A stretch of DNA of 64,000 nt from an uncultured Flavobacteriaceae bacterium (GCA_947493535.1 CANLRK010000006.1:62001-126000), one strand, 5' to 3'; positions 17,381-27,415 are shown, numbered from the stretch's first letter. The notes: a model not told the origin generated them from the letters alone. Program-made: numbers and translations.

Positions 17381-18865
17381 ATGACCATCAAGATTAAAGG
17401 TGACAGAGCTTTTGAAGCAGCACCATCGCTAAAAAACAAAGCACTTCGTATTAACTTAAATGAAAACATTTACGGAACCTTTGCCGAAATAGGTGCAGGA
17501 CAAGAAACTGTTCGTAATTTTTTCCGTGCTGGCGGTGGCTCTGGTACTATTGCTAAGGCAATGTCTGCTTATGACAAAGATTTTAGTGATGCAATTTATG
17601 GTATAGAAGACGATAAAAGATATGTTACCGAAGCACGTTTAAAAAAGATGTTAGATCATGAAATGAGCTTATTAGAAGAGCGTATCTCGCGTGATAAACA
17701 TCCTAATAAATTATTCTTCAGCTACGCAAATACCGTAGCTACCATTGATTTTGCAAAGAAATATAAAGGTCATGGATGGGTTGGTTTGCGTTTTCAGGTA
17801 GACGCTACCGAAGAATTTAGTGATATTATATTACACGTAAGGTTTAAAGAAAATGATGCTCGTCTACAGCAAAATACATTAGGTATTTTAGGTACAAACT
17901 TAATTTATGGTGCCTTTTACAAACATAATAATCCTAAAAAATTACTTACCTACTTATACGACCATCTAGATAAAGATCAAATTGAAATTGATACTATCAA
18001 CTTCTCTGGGCCTTTATTTAAAAATGTTGATAACCGATTAATGAGTTTACAATTAGTTAAACACGGTATGACAGATGCCGTTATGTTTAGCCCTGAAGGA
18101 AATAATTTATTAGCCGGAAAAATACTTTATAAGAAAAACATTTTAGCTTTAAGAGGAAGCTTTCGTCCTGTTACAAAAGTAAATATGGACATGTTTAAGA
18201 AATCTTATGAGATGTTTATTAATGATAATAAGGTAGATGAAAAGAAAACAGAAGTAATTTTTGAAATTACGTTATCAAACCTAAAAGAGGGGCAAAATGA
18301 AATTAATGAACGAGATTTTCTAGACAGAGCTGAGTTGCTTTGTTCATTAGGTCATACCGTAATGATTTCTAACTTTAAAGAATACTATAAAGTAGCACAG
18401 TATTTTAACAAATTCACCAAAAAGAGATTAGGTTTAGCTATGGGAGCACTAAATTTAATTGAACTTTTTGATGAAAAATACTACCGAGATTTACCTGGAG
18501 GTATCCTTGAAGCTTTTGGACGATTAGCAACTAGTGATGTACGTGTATTTGTATATCCGTATATTAATGAAGATGGTGAGTTTATGACTATTGATAATAT
18601 TAAAGTTCACCCACGAATGAAAGATTTATATAAATTTTTCAAGTACAACGGAAAAATGATTGATATTAAAGGAGCTGACAAAAGCATTTTAAACATCTAT
18701 TCACGTAAAGTTCTTAAGATGATTGAAAACGGAAAAGAAGGTTGGGAAGGTATGCTTCCTGATGGAATTTCTGAATTAATAAAAAAACAGAGTCTTTTCG
18801 GTTATGAAGCTGAAGATGAATATGGTTATGATGAAACCGAAAGCGAATATTCTGATTCTTTTTAA
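17381..18865 (+). CDS. Conserved cytoplasmic protein of unknown function
   Basis: A 494-residue soluble protein without signal peptide or membrane helices. It contains ENIYGTFAEIGAGQETVRNFFRAGGGSGTIAKAMSAYD near the N-terminus, a Gly-rich stretch reminiscent of a nucleotide or SAM loop. The end is acidic and Tyr-rich. I recall close homologues widespread in Bacteroidota and cyanobacteria with inconsistent names (TonB-dependent receptor, nicotinate-nucleotide adenylyltransferase) that the sequence does not support. It has its own promoter and a shared terminator with rny, so it is monocistronic. No function is assigned. Confidence 0.75.
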   Translation: MTIKIKGDRAFEAAPSLKNKALRINLNENIYGTFAEIGAGQETVRNFFRAGGGSGTIAKAMSAYDKDFSDAIYGIEDDKRYVTEARLKKMLDHEMSLLEERISRDKHPNKLFFSYANTVATIDFAKKYKGHGWVGLRFQVDATEEFSDIILHVRFKENDARLQQNTLGILGTNLIYGAFYKHNNPKKLLTYLYDHLDKDQIEIDTINFSGPLFKNVDNRLMSLQLVKHGMTDAVMFSPEGNNLLAGKILYKKNILALRGSFRPVTKVNMDMFKKSYEMFINDNKVDEKKTEVIFEITLSNLKEGQNEINERDFLDRAELLCSLGHTVMISNFKEYYKVAQYFNKFTKKRLGLAMGALNLIELFDEKYYRDLPGGILEAFGRLATSDVRVFVYPYINEDGEFMTIDNIKVHPRMKDLYKFFKYNGKMIDIKGADKSILNIYSRKVLKMIENGKEGWEGMLPDGISELIKKQSLFGYEAEDEYGYDETESEYSDSF

Positions 18866-18885
18866 AAACTTTAAATACACCATAT

Positions 18886-18921
18886 AAAAAAGCGCTGCAA
18901 ATTTTTGCAGCGCTTTTTTTA
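18886..18921. terminator. Bidirectional terminator between the 17381 gene and rny
   Basis: Perfect stem AGCGCTGCAAA / TTTGCAGCGCT (18891-18901 and 18904-18914), flanked by A-tract on the left and T-tract on the right. This suits both convergent transcripts. Confidence 0.88.
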
Positions 18922-18952
18922 TAATTAAATTAAACCGTGTTTAAATTGCTTT

Positions 18953-20518
18953 TTATTTAGCAATGTTCACAGCTCTAGTTTCTCGAATAACAGTGATTTT
19001 TACTTGACCCGGATAAGTCATATCTGTTTGTATTTTTTGTGAAATTTCAAACGATAGGTTTGCTGCTTTTTCATCACTCACTTTTTCACTTTCTACAATT
19101 ACACGAAGTTCTCTACCTGCTTGAATAGCATAAGCCTTTTTAACTCCTGTAAAGCCAAAAGCTATTTCTTCTAAATCTTTCAAACGCTGTATATAAGAGT
19201 CTAATACTTGTCTACGTGCTCCAGGTCTTGCTCCTGATATAGCATCACATACTTGTACAATTGGCGCCAATAACGATTTCATTTCTACTTCATCATGGTG
19301 CGCTCCTATAGCATTACAAACATCTGGCTTTTCTCCATGCTTTTCTGCCCATTGCATACCTAAAATAGCGTGAGGCAATTCAGTCTCTTCTTCAGGCACC
19401 TTTCCGATATCATGTAACAATCCTGCTCTTTTTGCTAATTTAGGGTTCAGTCCTAACTCAGAAGCCATAACTCCACAAAGTTTGGCTACTTCTCTAGAGT
19501 GCTGCAATAAGTTTTGCCCGTAAGAAGAACGATACTTCATACGCCCAACCATTTTTATTAATTCTGGATGTAAACCATGAATACCTAAATCTATTACTGT
19601 ACGCTTACCTACTTCAGCTATTTCTGATTCAATTTGTTTTCTTGTCTTCTTAACAACTTCTTCAATACGCGCCGGATGTATTCTTCCGTCAGTAACTAAT
19701 TTATGTAATGATAATCGTGCAATCTCTCTTCGCACAGAATCAAAACATGAAAGTATTATAGCATCAGGAGTATCATCAACTATAATCTCTACACCTGTAG
19801 CAGCTTCTATAGCTCTAATGTTTCGCCCTTCTCTACCAATAATTCTACCTTTTACGTCGTCAGATTCTAAGTTAAAAACTGACACGCAATTCTCCACCGC
19901 TTCTTCTGTTCCTATACGCTGTATTGTATTGATAATAATCTTTTTCGCCTCTTGTTGAGCTGTTAATTTAGCCTCTTCAATACTATCTTGCACAAAAGAC
20001 ATAGCATCTGTTTTTGCTTCTTCTTTTAAAGAAACTATTAACTCTTCCTTAGCTTCTTCTGCTGATAAACCAGAAATAATTTCAAGTTGTTCTATTTGCT
20101 TCTTATGAATACGTTCTACTTCATTTTGTTTTTTATCTAAAAACTCAATTCTATAGTCATAATCTTTTTTCTTTTCTTCTATTTCCTTATTTGCTTTTTT
20201 ACTTTTAGCTAATTCACTAGAAACCTGCGATTCTTTATCCCTTACTCGTTTTTCAGCATCAGCTATTTTTTTATCTTTTCCCAAGATTACTTTTTCATGC
20301 TCTGCTTTTAATTCAATAAAACGCTCTTTAGCTTGTAATAACTTATCTTTTTTAAGAGACTCACCTTCCTTTTTTGCTTCTCTCAAAATTGATTTAGCCT
20401 CTTTTTCTGCTGAGGCTATAACACCTGAAGCTTTATTTTTTGCCATTAGTTTTGCTATTACAAAACCTACTATAATACCCACCACACATAGTGCTATTGG
20501 TAACATTATTTCACTCAT
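18953..20518 (-). CDS. rny: Ribonuclease Y
   Basis: Membrane-anchored endoribonuclease that starts mRNA decay. The 521-residue protein has an N-terminal membrane helix (about residues 5-22), a long Lys/Glu coiled coil to about residue 200, a KH domain with [24 protein letters not shown], and an HD domain with the metal ligands in HSREVA, LLHDIGK and AHHDE. The order and length are those of the family. It follows the 6S-like RNA on the same strand and ends at a bidirectional terminator. Confidence 0.95.
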   Translation of the reverse strand: MSEIMLPIALCVVGIIVGFVIAKLMAKNKASGVIASAEKEAKSILREAKKEGESLKKDKLLQAKERFIELKAEHEKVILGKDKKIADAEKRVRDKESQVSSELAKSKKANKEIEEKKKDYDYRIEFLDKKQNEVERIHKKQIEQLEIISGLSAEEAKEELIVSLKEEAKTDAMSFVQDSIEEAKLTAQQEAKKIIINTIQRIGTEEAVENCVSVFNLESDDVKGRIIGREGRNIRAIEAATGVEIIVDDTPDAIILSCFDSVRREIARLSLHKLVTDGRIHPARIEEVVKKTRKQIESEIAEVGKRTVIDLGIHGLHPELIKMVGRMKYRSSYGQNLLQHSREVAKLCGVMASELGLNPKLAKRAGLLHDIGKVPEEETELPHAILGMQWAEKHGEKPDVCNAIGAHHDEVEMKSLLAPIVQVCDAISGARPGARRQVLDSYIQRLKDLEEIAFGFTGVKKAYAIQAGRELRVIVESEKVSDEKAANLSFEISQKIQTDMTYPGQVKITVIRETRAVNIAK

Positions 20519-20534
20519 ATCTATTATTTATTTA

Positions 20535-20682
20535 TATAAAAAAACCCACATCAGTATGAGTTTTGTATAAACTCCTATAAACAGGTTTAAAGCTAACTTA
20601 TTGGTCAAGGATCTGTAATAAAAACAGCTTGCTTTTGCAATAAAGACTCACTTTTTCTAATTGAAACTTGTTGAGTTTATCA
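20535..20682 (-). ncRNA. ssrS: 6S-like RNA (6S-Flavo type) between zapA and rny
   Basis: The gap between zapA and rny (minus strand) folds like 6S RNA. A closing stem pairs ATAAACTC (20673-20680) with GAGTTTAT (20567-20574). Next is AACAaGTTT with AAACcTGTT (one mismatch), then a large open central region. A terminal hairpin has CAAG-CTGT paired with ACAG-ATC-CTTG. A 3' terminator hairpin (20537-20564) ends in seven T. 6S RNA inhibits sigma-70-type RNA polymerase; in E. coli ssrS also neighbours zapA. The Rfam family 6S-Flavo is known from this group. The exact ends are estimated. Confidence 0.68.
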
Positions 20683-20730
20683 AAAAATTATAACTAATGC
20701 GGGTAGTAATTTTTACGCTATTTAAAAGAA

Positions 20731-21021
20731 CTATTCTATATAGTTATCAAGAAGTTTATACATTGTTTCCAACTTCTCTACTACTAAATTATTATCTTCA
20801 TGGGCATCCAAACTTTCTTGCTCAACTTTGGCAGCAAACTGTAAGGCACACATGGCCAACACATCTTGCTTATCTCTAACGGCATAATTTTGCTCAAACT
20901 GCTTTAAAAGCTTGTCTATGCTTTTAGCTGCTTTTCGCAAGCCTTCTTCTTGTCTTGGCTCTATCGTTAACGGATACACCCTATCTGCTATAGAAATTTT
21001 AATCTTTAGCTTTTCAGACAT
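20731..21021 (-). CDS. zapA: Cell division protein ZapA
   Basis: Small cytoplasmic protein of 96 residues that promotes FtsZ ring bundling. The N-terminal half, LKIKISIADRVYPLTIEPRQEEGLRKAAKSIDKLL, is the ZapA dimerisation domain and the C-terminal half is a coiled coil with DVLAMCALQFAAKVEQ. The length is typical. It lies five bases after a second coiled-coil gene, which may be its partner, and directly upstream of the 6S-like RNA. Confidence 0.9.
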   Translation of the reverse strand: MSEKLKIKISIADRVYPLTIEPRQEEGLRKAAKSIDKLLKQFEQNYAVRDKQDVLAMCALQFAAKVEQESLDAHEDNNLVVEKLETMYKLLDNYIE

Positions 21022-21026
21022 CTATA

Positions 21027-21317
21027 TTATTTTGAAAGCTGTGCAATACACTGGTCAATTTCTCTTATTAGTGTATTAATTTTAAGCTTGGTTTCCCTTT
21101 TATAATCTTCACTACCCAACATAGAACTTGTAAGTTTTAAAGCTTCATATTTTTCCTGCCAATTGGCGATAGCTATATCTTGCTGCTTAGTTTTTTCTTC
21201 TTTTAACGCTAGTTCTAACCTTAGTTGTTTATTAACCTGTTCTTGTTTTTCTAAACGCAAAACAACTTTTTTTAGCCTAACTTCTAAAGAATCAACAAGT
21301 TTTAATACTTCACTCAT
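21027..21317 (-). CDS. Small coiled-coil protein upstream of zapA
   Basis: A 96-residue protein, almost entirely charged heptad-like helix (about residues 1-65). It contains LKLVDSLEVRLKKVVLRLEKQEQVNKQLRLEL and a short conserved-looking C-terminus with ETKLKINTLIREIDQCIAQL. The coiled coil and its place five bases before zapA suggest a ZapB-like or FtsZ-ring partner role, but this is from context only. Confidence 0.7.
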   Translation of the reverse strand: MSEVLKLVDSLEVRLKKVVLRLEKQEQVNKQLRLELALKEEKTKQQDIAIANWQEKYEALKLTSSMLGSEDYKRETKLKINTLIREIDQCIAQLSK

Positions 21318-21517
21318 TCAACCAACCTGTTCATATGTGTTAAACACAAAGTTAACATTTCAAAATTAATATTGCCATAATATTCTTATTTTTTTAAATA
21401 ATACTAGAAATGGCTTATTTTGGCTTATAATTTGTGCTGTTTCAAAAATAAATTTAACTTTATAACCCACATACCAAGCAATTATACCCCTCCATAATTA
21501 TTTAAATTTAAACACAA

Positions 21518-23212
21518 ATGAAACATACATTTTGCGTCATTGTAGTTAGCCTAGTTTTTTTATTCGGATTTTCGCAGGAAAACTATCCGAAAGACTATTT
21601 CAGTAACCCATTAGAAATTGGCTCTATTTTAGCCGGTACTTTTGCTGAATTACGTTCAAATCATTTTCATTCTGGAGTAGATATTAAAACTCAGCAACGA
21701 GAAGGTTTGAAAGTTTTTGCTACCGCTAATGGTTATGTTAGTCGTATTAAAATATCTCCGTGGGGGTATGGAAAAGCTTTATACATTCAGCATCCTAACG
21801 GATATACAACAGTTTATGGTCATTTAAAAGAGTTTGCTCCAGAAATTGAAGCCTATGTTAAGCAACAACAATATGCTAAAGAAAAATTTGCAATTGAATT
21901 ATTCCCTAAGTCAAACACACTAAAAGTTACTCAAAATCAACTCATAGCTTATTCGGGAAACACTGGAGGATCTGGCGGCCCACATTTACATTATGAAATT
22001 AGAGATAGTAGACAACACCCCATGAACCCAATGCTTTTTGGTTTTCATGTGAAAGATACCCGAAAACCAAGTATAAATAGCGTTTATGGATATAGCTTAA
22101 CCGATTCATCACAAATAAATCATCATAACAACAGAGTTAAACTTAAACTAACCAAAGGAAAAGATGGCAATTATTTAGCCGAAACCGTGCGTGCTTCAGG
22201 GTACATATCATTCGGAATAAACACATATGACAAACAAGATTTAGCACACAATAAAAATGGTGTTTATAACATAAAGTCGTATGTTAATGGCAAACAAAAT
22301 TACGAGTTAGATTTTAAAAAATTCTCTTTTAATGAAAGTAGGCACTTAAACCAACTTATTGATTATAGTTACTTCAAGAAAAAGAAATCCAGAATACAAA
22401 AACTATTCAAAAACGAGCGCAACCCTTTGAGTATTATCAAAAATGTAACAGATTACGGACAACTATATATTGAAGAAGGAGAGCAAATAAATTATAAAAT
22501 AGTGGTTGCAGATTATAGTGGTAATACCCGATGTGTGACCATTCCTATAATTGGTGAAAAACTTGAAATTACACATACTGAAGATAAATTAATTTCTGAC
22601 TATTATGTTTATACTGAAAAGCCTACTAATTTGGAACACGACGGGAAAAAAGTATACCTCCCAAAAGATGCATTATATGAAAATATACCAATCCGTTTTG
22701 AAACAGTAGGAGATACAATAATATTGGGAGAAAAAGACATCCCTTTACATAAAAATATAACTATCACCTATAACAGTAAAAAGTTCAGCAAAGAGGATCT
22801 TGCTAAGGTATACGTTAGTAGTCTTGGCTACAACAATAAACCCTTTTATATAAACACCTATAAAAAAGACGGTAATATTATAGGAAAAACTAAAAGTTTT
22901 GGAAAGTTTACACTTAGTTCAGATACAGAGGCTCCCATCATAAAACCAATAAACACACAAAATGGAAAGTGGATGAGTAAAAACACTTTCTTACAAATGA
23001 AAATAACCGATAAGCATTCTGGTATAAAAAAATATAGAGCTACTATTAATGGGAAATGGGCTTTAATGGAATACGATGCAAAAAAAGACTTATTAAGCTA
23101 TAAGTTTTCTGATAATATACATGTTGCTGGCGAAAATAAATTCAAGCTAATAGTTATCGATAATGTGGGAAATAATGCTATTTTTGAAATGACTTTTTTC
23201 AGAAACAACTAA
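21518..23212 (+). CDS. M23-family metallopeptidase (LytM domain), exported
   Basis: Exported protein of 564 residues. A signal peptide (MKHTFCVIVVSLVFLFGFSQ) is followed by an M23/LytM peptidase domain. The zinc ligands are visible: His and Asp in HFHSGVDIKT (about residues 49-58) and HLHYE in PHLHYEIRDSRQ. A long C-terminal part of unknown fold follows. The enzyme probably trims peptidoglycan cross-links in the periplasm. It ends three bases before a TonB receptor gene, with which it is almost certainly co-transcribed. Confidence 0.87.
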   Translation: MKHTFCVIVVSLVFLFGFSQENYPKDYFSNPLEIGSILAGTFAELRSNHFHSGVDIKTQQREGLKVFATANGYVSRIKISPWGYGKALYIQHPNGYTTVYGHLKEFAPEIEAYVKQQQYAKEKFAIELFPKSNTLKVTQNQLIAYSGNTGGSGGPHLHYEIRDSRQHPMNPMLFGFHVKDTRKPSINSVYGYSLTDSSQINHHNNRVKLKLTKGKDGNYLAETVRASGYISFGINTYDKQDLAHNKNGVYNIKSYVNGKQNYELDFKKFSFNESRHLNQLIDYSYFKKKKSRIQKLFKNERNPLSIIKNVTDYGQLYIEEGEQINYKIVVADYSGNTRCVTIPIIGEKLEITHTEDKLISDYYVYTEKPTNLEHDGKKVYLPKDALYENIPIRFETVGDTIILGEKDIPLHKNITITYNSKKFSKEDLAKVYVSSLGYNNKPFYINTYKKDGNIIGKTKSFGKFTLSSDTEAPIIKPINTQNGKWMSKNTFLQMKITDKHSGIKKYRATINGKWALMEYDAKKDLLSYKFSDNIHVAGENKFKLIVIDNVGNNAIFEMTFFRNN

Positions 23213-23215
23213 ATA

Positions 23216-25681
23216 ATGTACCCATACTTTAAAAAGCTTTTGAGCTTAGTATTTTTACTAACTTTATCTTCATCTTTAGCACAAAACGCTAGGGTTAGTG
23301 GAGTAATATTAGACGAATTTAACCAACCTATTGAAAATGTAACCATCACTTATGCAAATGAAGGTACAAAAACATCTGCAGATGGTGATTTTAGTATTAT
23401 TATACCCGCTAATACTGAGGTTACTTTAACTTTTTCTCATATAAGTTTTAAAAATGTGGTGCAAACCTTTCATTTGAAAGAAGGGGAATTATTTGAATTT
23501 AACCCTATATTAAACAATAGCCAAGAACAACTAGGAACAATAGTCATCACTGGTAATAAAAGACAAAGAATCGAGGGTGTTACCACCATATCACCAAAGA
23601 TGCTTCGTAAAATACCTGGAGGTAATGCAGGAGTAGAAAATATTTTAAAAACATTGGCTAGTGTTAGCGGTAATAACGAACTGAGTTCTCAATACAATGT
23701 TAGAGGAGGTAATTTTGACGAGAATCTAGTTTATGTTAATGAAATTGAAGTTTATCGTCCATTTTTAGTTCGTTCAGGTCAACAAGAAGGATTGAGTTTT
23801 GTTAATAGTGATTTGGTTCATAATGTTGATTTTTCCGCAGGAGGATTCCAAGCAAAGTATGGTGATAAATTATCTTCTGTATTAGATATTACATATAAAA
23901 AACCTAAAAAGTTTGCTGCAAGCATTGATGCTAGTTTATTAGGAGGTAGTGTTAGTGTTGAAGGTACTTCAAAAAACAAAAAGTTATCAGGAATTATTGG
24001 AGTTCGCTATCGTGACAATAGTCTTTTTGTTAAAGCAAAAGAAACAGAAACTAATTACGATCCTAAATTTGCAGATGTACAAAGTTTTTTAACTTATAAG
24101 TTAACCGATAGATTAGATCTTAATTTTTTAGGTAATATTGCTATTAATAAATACAATTACGAGCCTCAAACAAGGCAAACAAATTTCGGAACACTCTCTA
24201 ATCCAATAGCGTTATTGGTGCGTTATGAAGGTCAAGAAAAAGATCAATACAACTCTTATTTCGGAGCCTTAAAAGCAAATTATAAAGCAAACGACAATTT
24301 AACACTTAAATTTATTGGATCTGCTTATCATACCATTGAAGAGGAGTATTTTGACATCATGGCAAACTATGCGCTAGGAGAAGTTAATAGTAATATTGGC
24401 GATGAAGATTTTGGTGAAGTAGAATTTACCGAAGGCATAGGCTCACAATTAAACCATGCAAGAAACGATTTGGACGCACTAATTTTAAGTTTTGAACACA
24501 AAGGAGAGTATAAAAAAAATGACCGTAAAATTAGCTGGGGAGCGAAATATAATTATGAAAATATTAGAGATAAAATTATAGAATGGGAAGTTATTGATTC
24601 TGCAGGGTTTTCAGTTCGTCCGTTAGATGAAATAGCAAACTCTCAACCATATACAGCATATTCGGCTCCCTTAGTACCTTTTCAAAATATTCATGCAACC
24701 AATGATGTTTCTATAAATCGGTTTGCTGCTTTTGTACAATACAATGGAGAAGGAACGCTAGGAAGTCATGAAATTTTCTACAATGCAGGGGCACGCATAC
24801 AAAATTGGACAGTATCTGGCGACGGATTTACATCACATACGCAAACTGTTTTTAGCCCAAGGGCACAACTCTCCATAAAACCCGACTGGAAAAAAGATAT
24901 TACTTTACGTGTGGCAACTGGTGTATATCATCAATCGCCATTTTACAGAGAATTACGTGATGCGAATGGTACTGTAAACCCTAGCGTAAAAGCTCAACAA
25001 TCTGTTCATGTTATAGTTGGAGGTGATTATAATTTTAAATTATGGGATAGACCTTTTAAATTAGAATCTGATTTTTACTACAAAACCTTATCCAATGTAA
25101 ACCCATATACTGTAGATAATGTTCGGATACGATATGCGGCCAACAACAACGCCAAAGCTTTTGCTAGCGGATGGGACGTACGCTTAAATGGAGAGTTTGT
25201 GCCAGGAACAGAGTCATGGTTTAGTTTTGGCTATTTGAAAACTGAAGAAAATATTGACGACAGAGGGTATATTGCACGCCCTACAGATCAGCGTTTAAAA
25301 TTTGGAGCATTATTTCAAGATTATATGCCAAACCTTCCCAATATTAAAGTATACCTTAATATGGTATACAATACCGGCCTCCCCGGTGGTTCACCTAGCT
25401 ATGCCGATAAATATCAATATCAAAATAGACTTAGAGATTATAAACGTGCAGATGTTGGTTTTTCATATGTAATTGTAGATGATAGTAAAAAATTCAATAA
25501 AGGACATTTGTTTCACCATCTTAAAGAATTCCAAATTGGTTTTGAGATTTTCAATATTTTTGATGTACAAAATTCTATTACCAACACATGGGTTAGAGAT
25601 GTGTATACTAAGCAACAATACGCTGTACCTAATTACTTAACCCCTAGAATATTTAATATAAGAATGGGGTTGAAATTTTAA
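23216..25681 (+). CDS. TonB-dependent receptor with N-terminal carboxypeptidase-like domain
   Basis: Outer-membrane receptor of 821 residues. A signal peptide (to about ALA/QNA) is followed by a carboxypeptidase-D-like regulatory domain (VSGVILDEFNQPIENVTITYANEGTKTSADGDF). A plug domain has VENILKTLASVSGNNELSSQYNVRGGNFDENLVYVNEIEVYRP. The rest is a beta-barrel ending in the aromatic signature FNIRMGLKF. The NVRGGNFDENLVYVN plug motif is typical of this Bacteroidota group. The transported ligand cannot be told. Coupled to the M23 peptidase upstream. Confidence 0.88.
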   Translation: MYPYFKKLLSLVFLLTLSSSLAQNARVSGVILDEFNQPIENVTITYANEGTKTSADGDFSIIIPANTEVTLTFSHISFKNVVQTFHLKEGELFEFNPILNNSQEQLGTIVITGNKRQRIEGVTTISPKMLRKIPGGNAGVENILKTLASVSGNNELSSQYNVRGGNFDENLVYVNEIEVYRPFLVRSGQQEGLSFVNSDLVHNVDFSAGGFQAKYGDKLSSVLDITYKKPKKFAASIDASLLGGSVSVEGTSKNKKLSGIIGVRYRDNSLFVKAKETETNYDPKFADVQSFLTYKLTDRLDLNFLGNIAINKYNYEPQTRQTNFGTLSNPIALLVRYEGQEKDQYNSYFGALKANYKANDNLTLKFIGSAYHTIEEEYFDIMANYALGEVNSNIGDEDFGEVEFTEGIGSQLNHARNDLDALILSFEHKGEYKKNDRKISWGAKYNYENIRDKIIEWEVIDSAGFSVRPLDEIANSQPYTAYSAPLVPFQNIHATNDVSINRFAAFVQYNGEGTLGSHEIFYNAGARIQNWTVSGDGFTSHTQTVFSPRAQLSIKPDWKKDITLRVATGVYHQSPFYRELRDANGTVNPSVKAQQSVHVIVGGDYNFKLWDRPFKLESDFYYKTLSNVNPYTVDNVRIRYAANNNAKAFASGWDVRLNGEFVPGTESWFSFGYLKTEENIDDRGYIARPTDQRLKFGALFQDYMPNLPNIKVYLNMVYNTGLPGGSPSYADKYQYQNRLRDYKRADVGFSYVIVDDSKKFNKGHLFHHLKEFQIGFEIFNIFDVQNSITNTWVRDVYTKQQYAVPNYLTPRIFNIRMGLKF

Positions 25682-25807
25682 GAAAAAAAAATCATTTCAT
25701 CTAAAATAATTACACTTAACCGATTAACAAATTCAATACAAGTAAGTTACACGAATAGATACAGAAATAATTAGTAAATTGTACATACAACTAATTAATT
25801 ATTTCTT

Positions 25808-26740
25808 ATGAAAAATTTCCTTTTCTCATTCCTAATATTCCTCTTATGGGCTTTTTTAGGTATGTGGTGGTACTACTCCTGCCCTATGTGCAGTAACTAC
25901 GCTACAGATGCAGTTAATCAGCCTCCTGCTGTTGTTCAAGAAAATACTGTGAACGAAAACACAATACAGCAAAATAATTCATCCGCAATTACCGAAAATG
26001 CAACGGCATTTAACATTGCTAATGAAATAGGTGCTGATGTATTTAATTTTGCAGATAACCTTCAAATTTTTAGTACTAATACCAATGTACACATTCCAGC
26101 TACAAGCATAGCTTTTAAAGATTCTATATTTTCATACCTAAACAAATATCAAAATAAAGAATTACAAATTACAGGATGGTATAAAGATCAAGAATGGAAA
26201 GAAAATGAAGCATCTGACAATTACGGATTATATAGAGCCGAATATCTTAAAGATGTTTTAACTGACTTTGGTATTAACCCTGACAAAATTAGCATCGCAG
26301 CTAAAAAAGAACATTACACTTATAGCGATGGAGTTTTTATAGGTGGAGTGCAACTGATGTTTAAAGAGTTGAACGAATCGCGCCTAGAGCAAGTTAATAA
26401 AGGTATTACAAACAAAACATTATACACTAGATTCAATGCACGCGAGTTTATACCCGACAATACGCTTATTGGTTACACTGCCGACTTAAAAAATTACTTA
26501 AAAAACAATCCAAATAAATTAGTGAAAATTACTGGTCATACTGATAATGTAGGTGAAGAAAGTGATAATCAAATTATAGGCTATGACAGAGCTGTAAACG
26601 TTATGAATCATTTTATAAATAATGGAATCGCTAAAGAAAAACTACAGGCTTTTTCAAAAGGAGAAAATGCGCCTATAGCAGACAATGCTACAAAAGAAGG
26701 GCGTGCTAAAAACAGAAGAATTGAAATTAACATAAACTAA
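25808..26740 (+). CDS. OmpA-family protein with N-terminal membrane anchor
   Basis: Protein of 310 residues. The N-terminus is a hydrophobic helix, MKNFLFSFLIFLLWAFLGMWWYYSC, with a CPMC motif right after it and no clear cleavage site, so it may stay anchored. A first OmpA-like half and a C-terminal OmpA domain with VKITGHTDNVGEESDNQIIGYDRA and the NRRIEI end bind peptidoglycan. The tandem OmpA-like layout is unusual. It is followed eight bases later by the helix-hairpin-helix protein gene. Confidence 0.8.
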   Translation: MKNFLFSFLIFLLWAFLGMWWYYSCPMCSNYATDAVNQPPAVVQENTVNENTIQQNNSSAITENATAFNIANEIGADVFNFADNLQIFSTNTNVHIPATSIAFKDSIFSYLNKYQNKELQITGWYKDQEWKENEASDNYGLYRAEYLKDVLTDFGINPDKISIAAKKEHYTYSDGVFIGGVQLMFKELNESRLEQVNKGITNKTLYTRFNAREFIPDNTLIGYTADLKNYLKNNPNKLVKITGHTDNVGEESDNQIIGYDRAVNVMNHFINNGIAKEKLQAFSKGENAPIADNATKEGRAKNRRIEININ

Positions 26741-26748
26741 ACTAACAT

Positions 26749-27348
26749 ATGTCAACAATATTTAACTCAGAAAATTGCCCGAATTGGTGGTGCCTATTAT
26801 TATTAATGTTTCTATCATTTTTATTAGGCTGGTTATTAGCATCATGGTTTGCCTACAAACGCTCAAAAAAAGTTTTAGATGATTGTCTTGAAGAAAACAA
26901 AAAGCTACAAGCAGAAGCAAATGATGCAATTCATGAAATGCAACACGCAAGAAGTACCTTTACTGATTCATCTATTAAAGCTAAAAAAACCATGGAAAGA
27001 TCAGGGGTAGCTGTAGAAAAACCAAAATTAAACTTTGCTAGTTTTGGTGCAGCTACCGAAGCTGATAAAGATGATTTAAAACGAATTAGTGGTGTTGGTC
27101 CCTTTATAGAAAAAAAACTTAACAGTATTGGCATTTATACCTTTAACCAAATAAGTAACTTCTCTGATGAAGATATTCAAACAGTTACTGACTTGATAGA
27201 ATTTTTCCCAGGTAGAATATTACGCGACGATTGGCGAGGCCAAGCTTTGATTCTAAAAGAAGGGGGAGAAACTAGCTTTAGCAAACGTGTAGACAATAAA
27301 GAAGTTGATTATGATAAAGACGGAGATGTACGTTATAACGACAAATAA
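26749..27348 (+). CDS. Membrane-anchored protein with helix-hairpin-helix domain
   Basis: Protein of 199 residues. An N-terminal helix (about residues 14-34) follows ENCPNWWCLL. A charged stretch with coiled-coil character comes next. Around residues 107-150 is a helix-hairpin-helix segment, DDLKRISGVGPFIEKKLNSIGIYTFNQIS, like those fused to ribosomal L21-type proteins. The HhH could bind DNA or act as a protein fold at the cytoplasmic side. It is paired with the upstream OmpA gene. Function unknown. Confidence 0.7.
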   Translation: MSTIFNSENCPNWWCLLLLMFLSFLLGWLLASWFAYKRSKKVLDDCLEENKKLQAEANDAIHEMQHARSTFTDSSIKAKKTMERSGVAVEKPKLNFASFGAATEADKDDLKRISGVGPFIEKKLNSIGIYTFNQISNFSDEDIQTVTDLIEFFPGRILRDDWRGQALILKEGGETSFSKRVDNKEVDYDKDGDVRYNDK

Positions 27349-27371
27349 ACTTTTCTTTTAAATAATGTATA

Positions 27372-27398
27372 AAAACCTCAAGCTATTCTTGAGGTTTT
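27372..27398 (+). terminator. Terminator between the HhH gene and xerD
   Basis: Perfect 11-bp stem AAAACCTCAAG / CTTGAGGTTTT (27372-27382 and 27388-27398), 5-base loop, T-run at its end. It also overlaps an in-frame upstream ATG of xerD (27365), which argues that this ATG is not used. Confidence 0.8.
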
Positions 27399-27415
27399 GT
27401 ACTTTTACTACCAGT

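Noticed and set aside
20697-20879. 60-codon frame opposite zapA
   Set aside because: It overlaps zapA antisense and shows no coding features.
27365-27415. Upstream extension of xerD
   Set aside because: It runs through a perfect terminator hairpin and adds residues absent from XerD proteins; 27416 gives the normal length.
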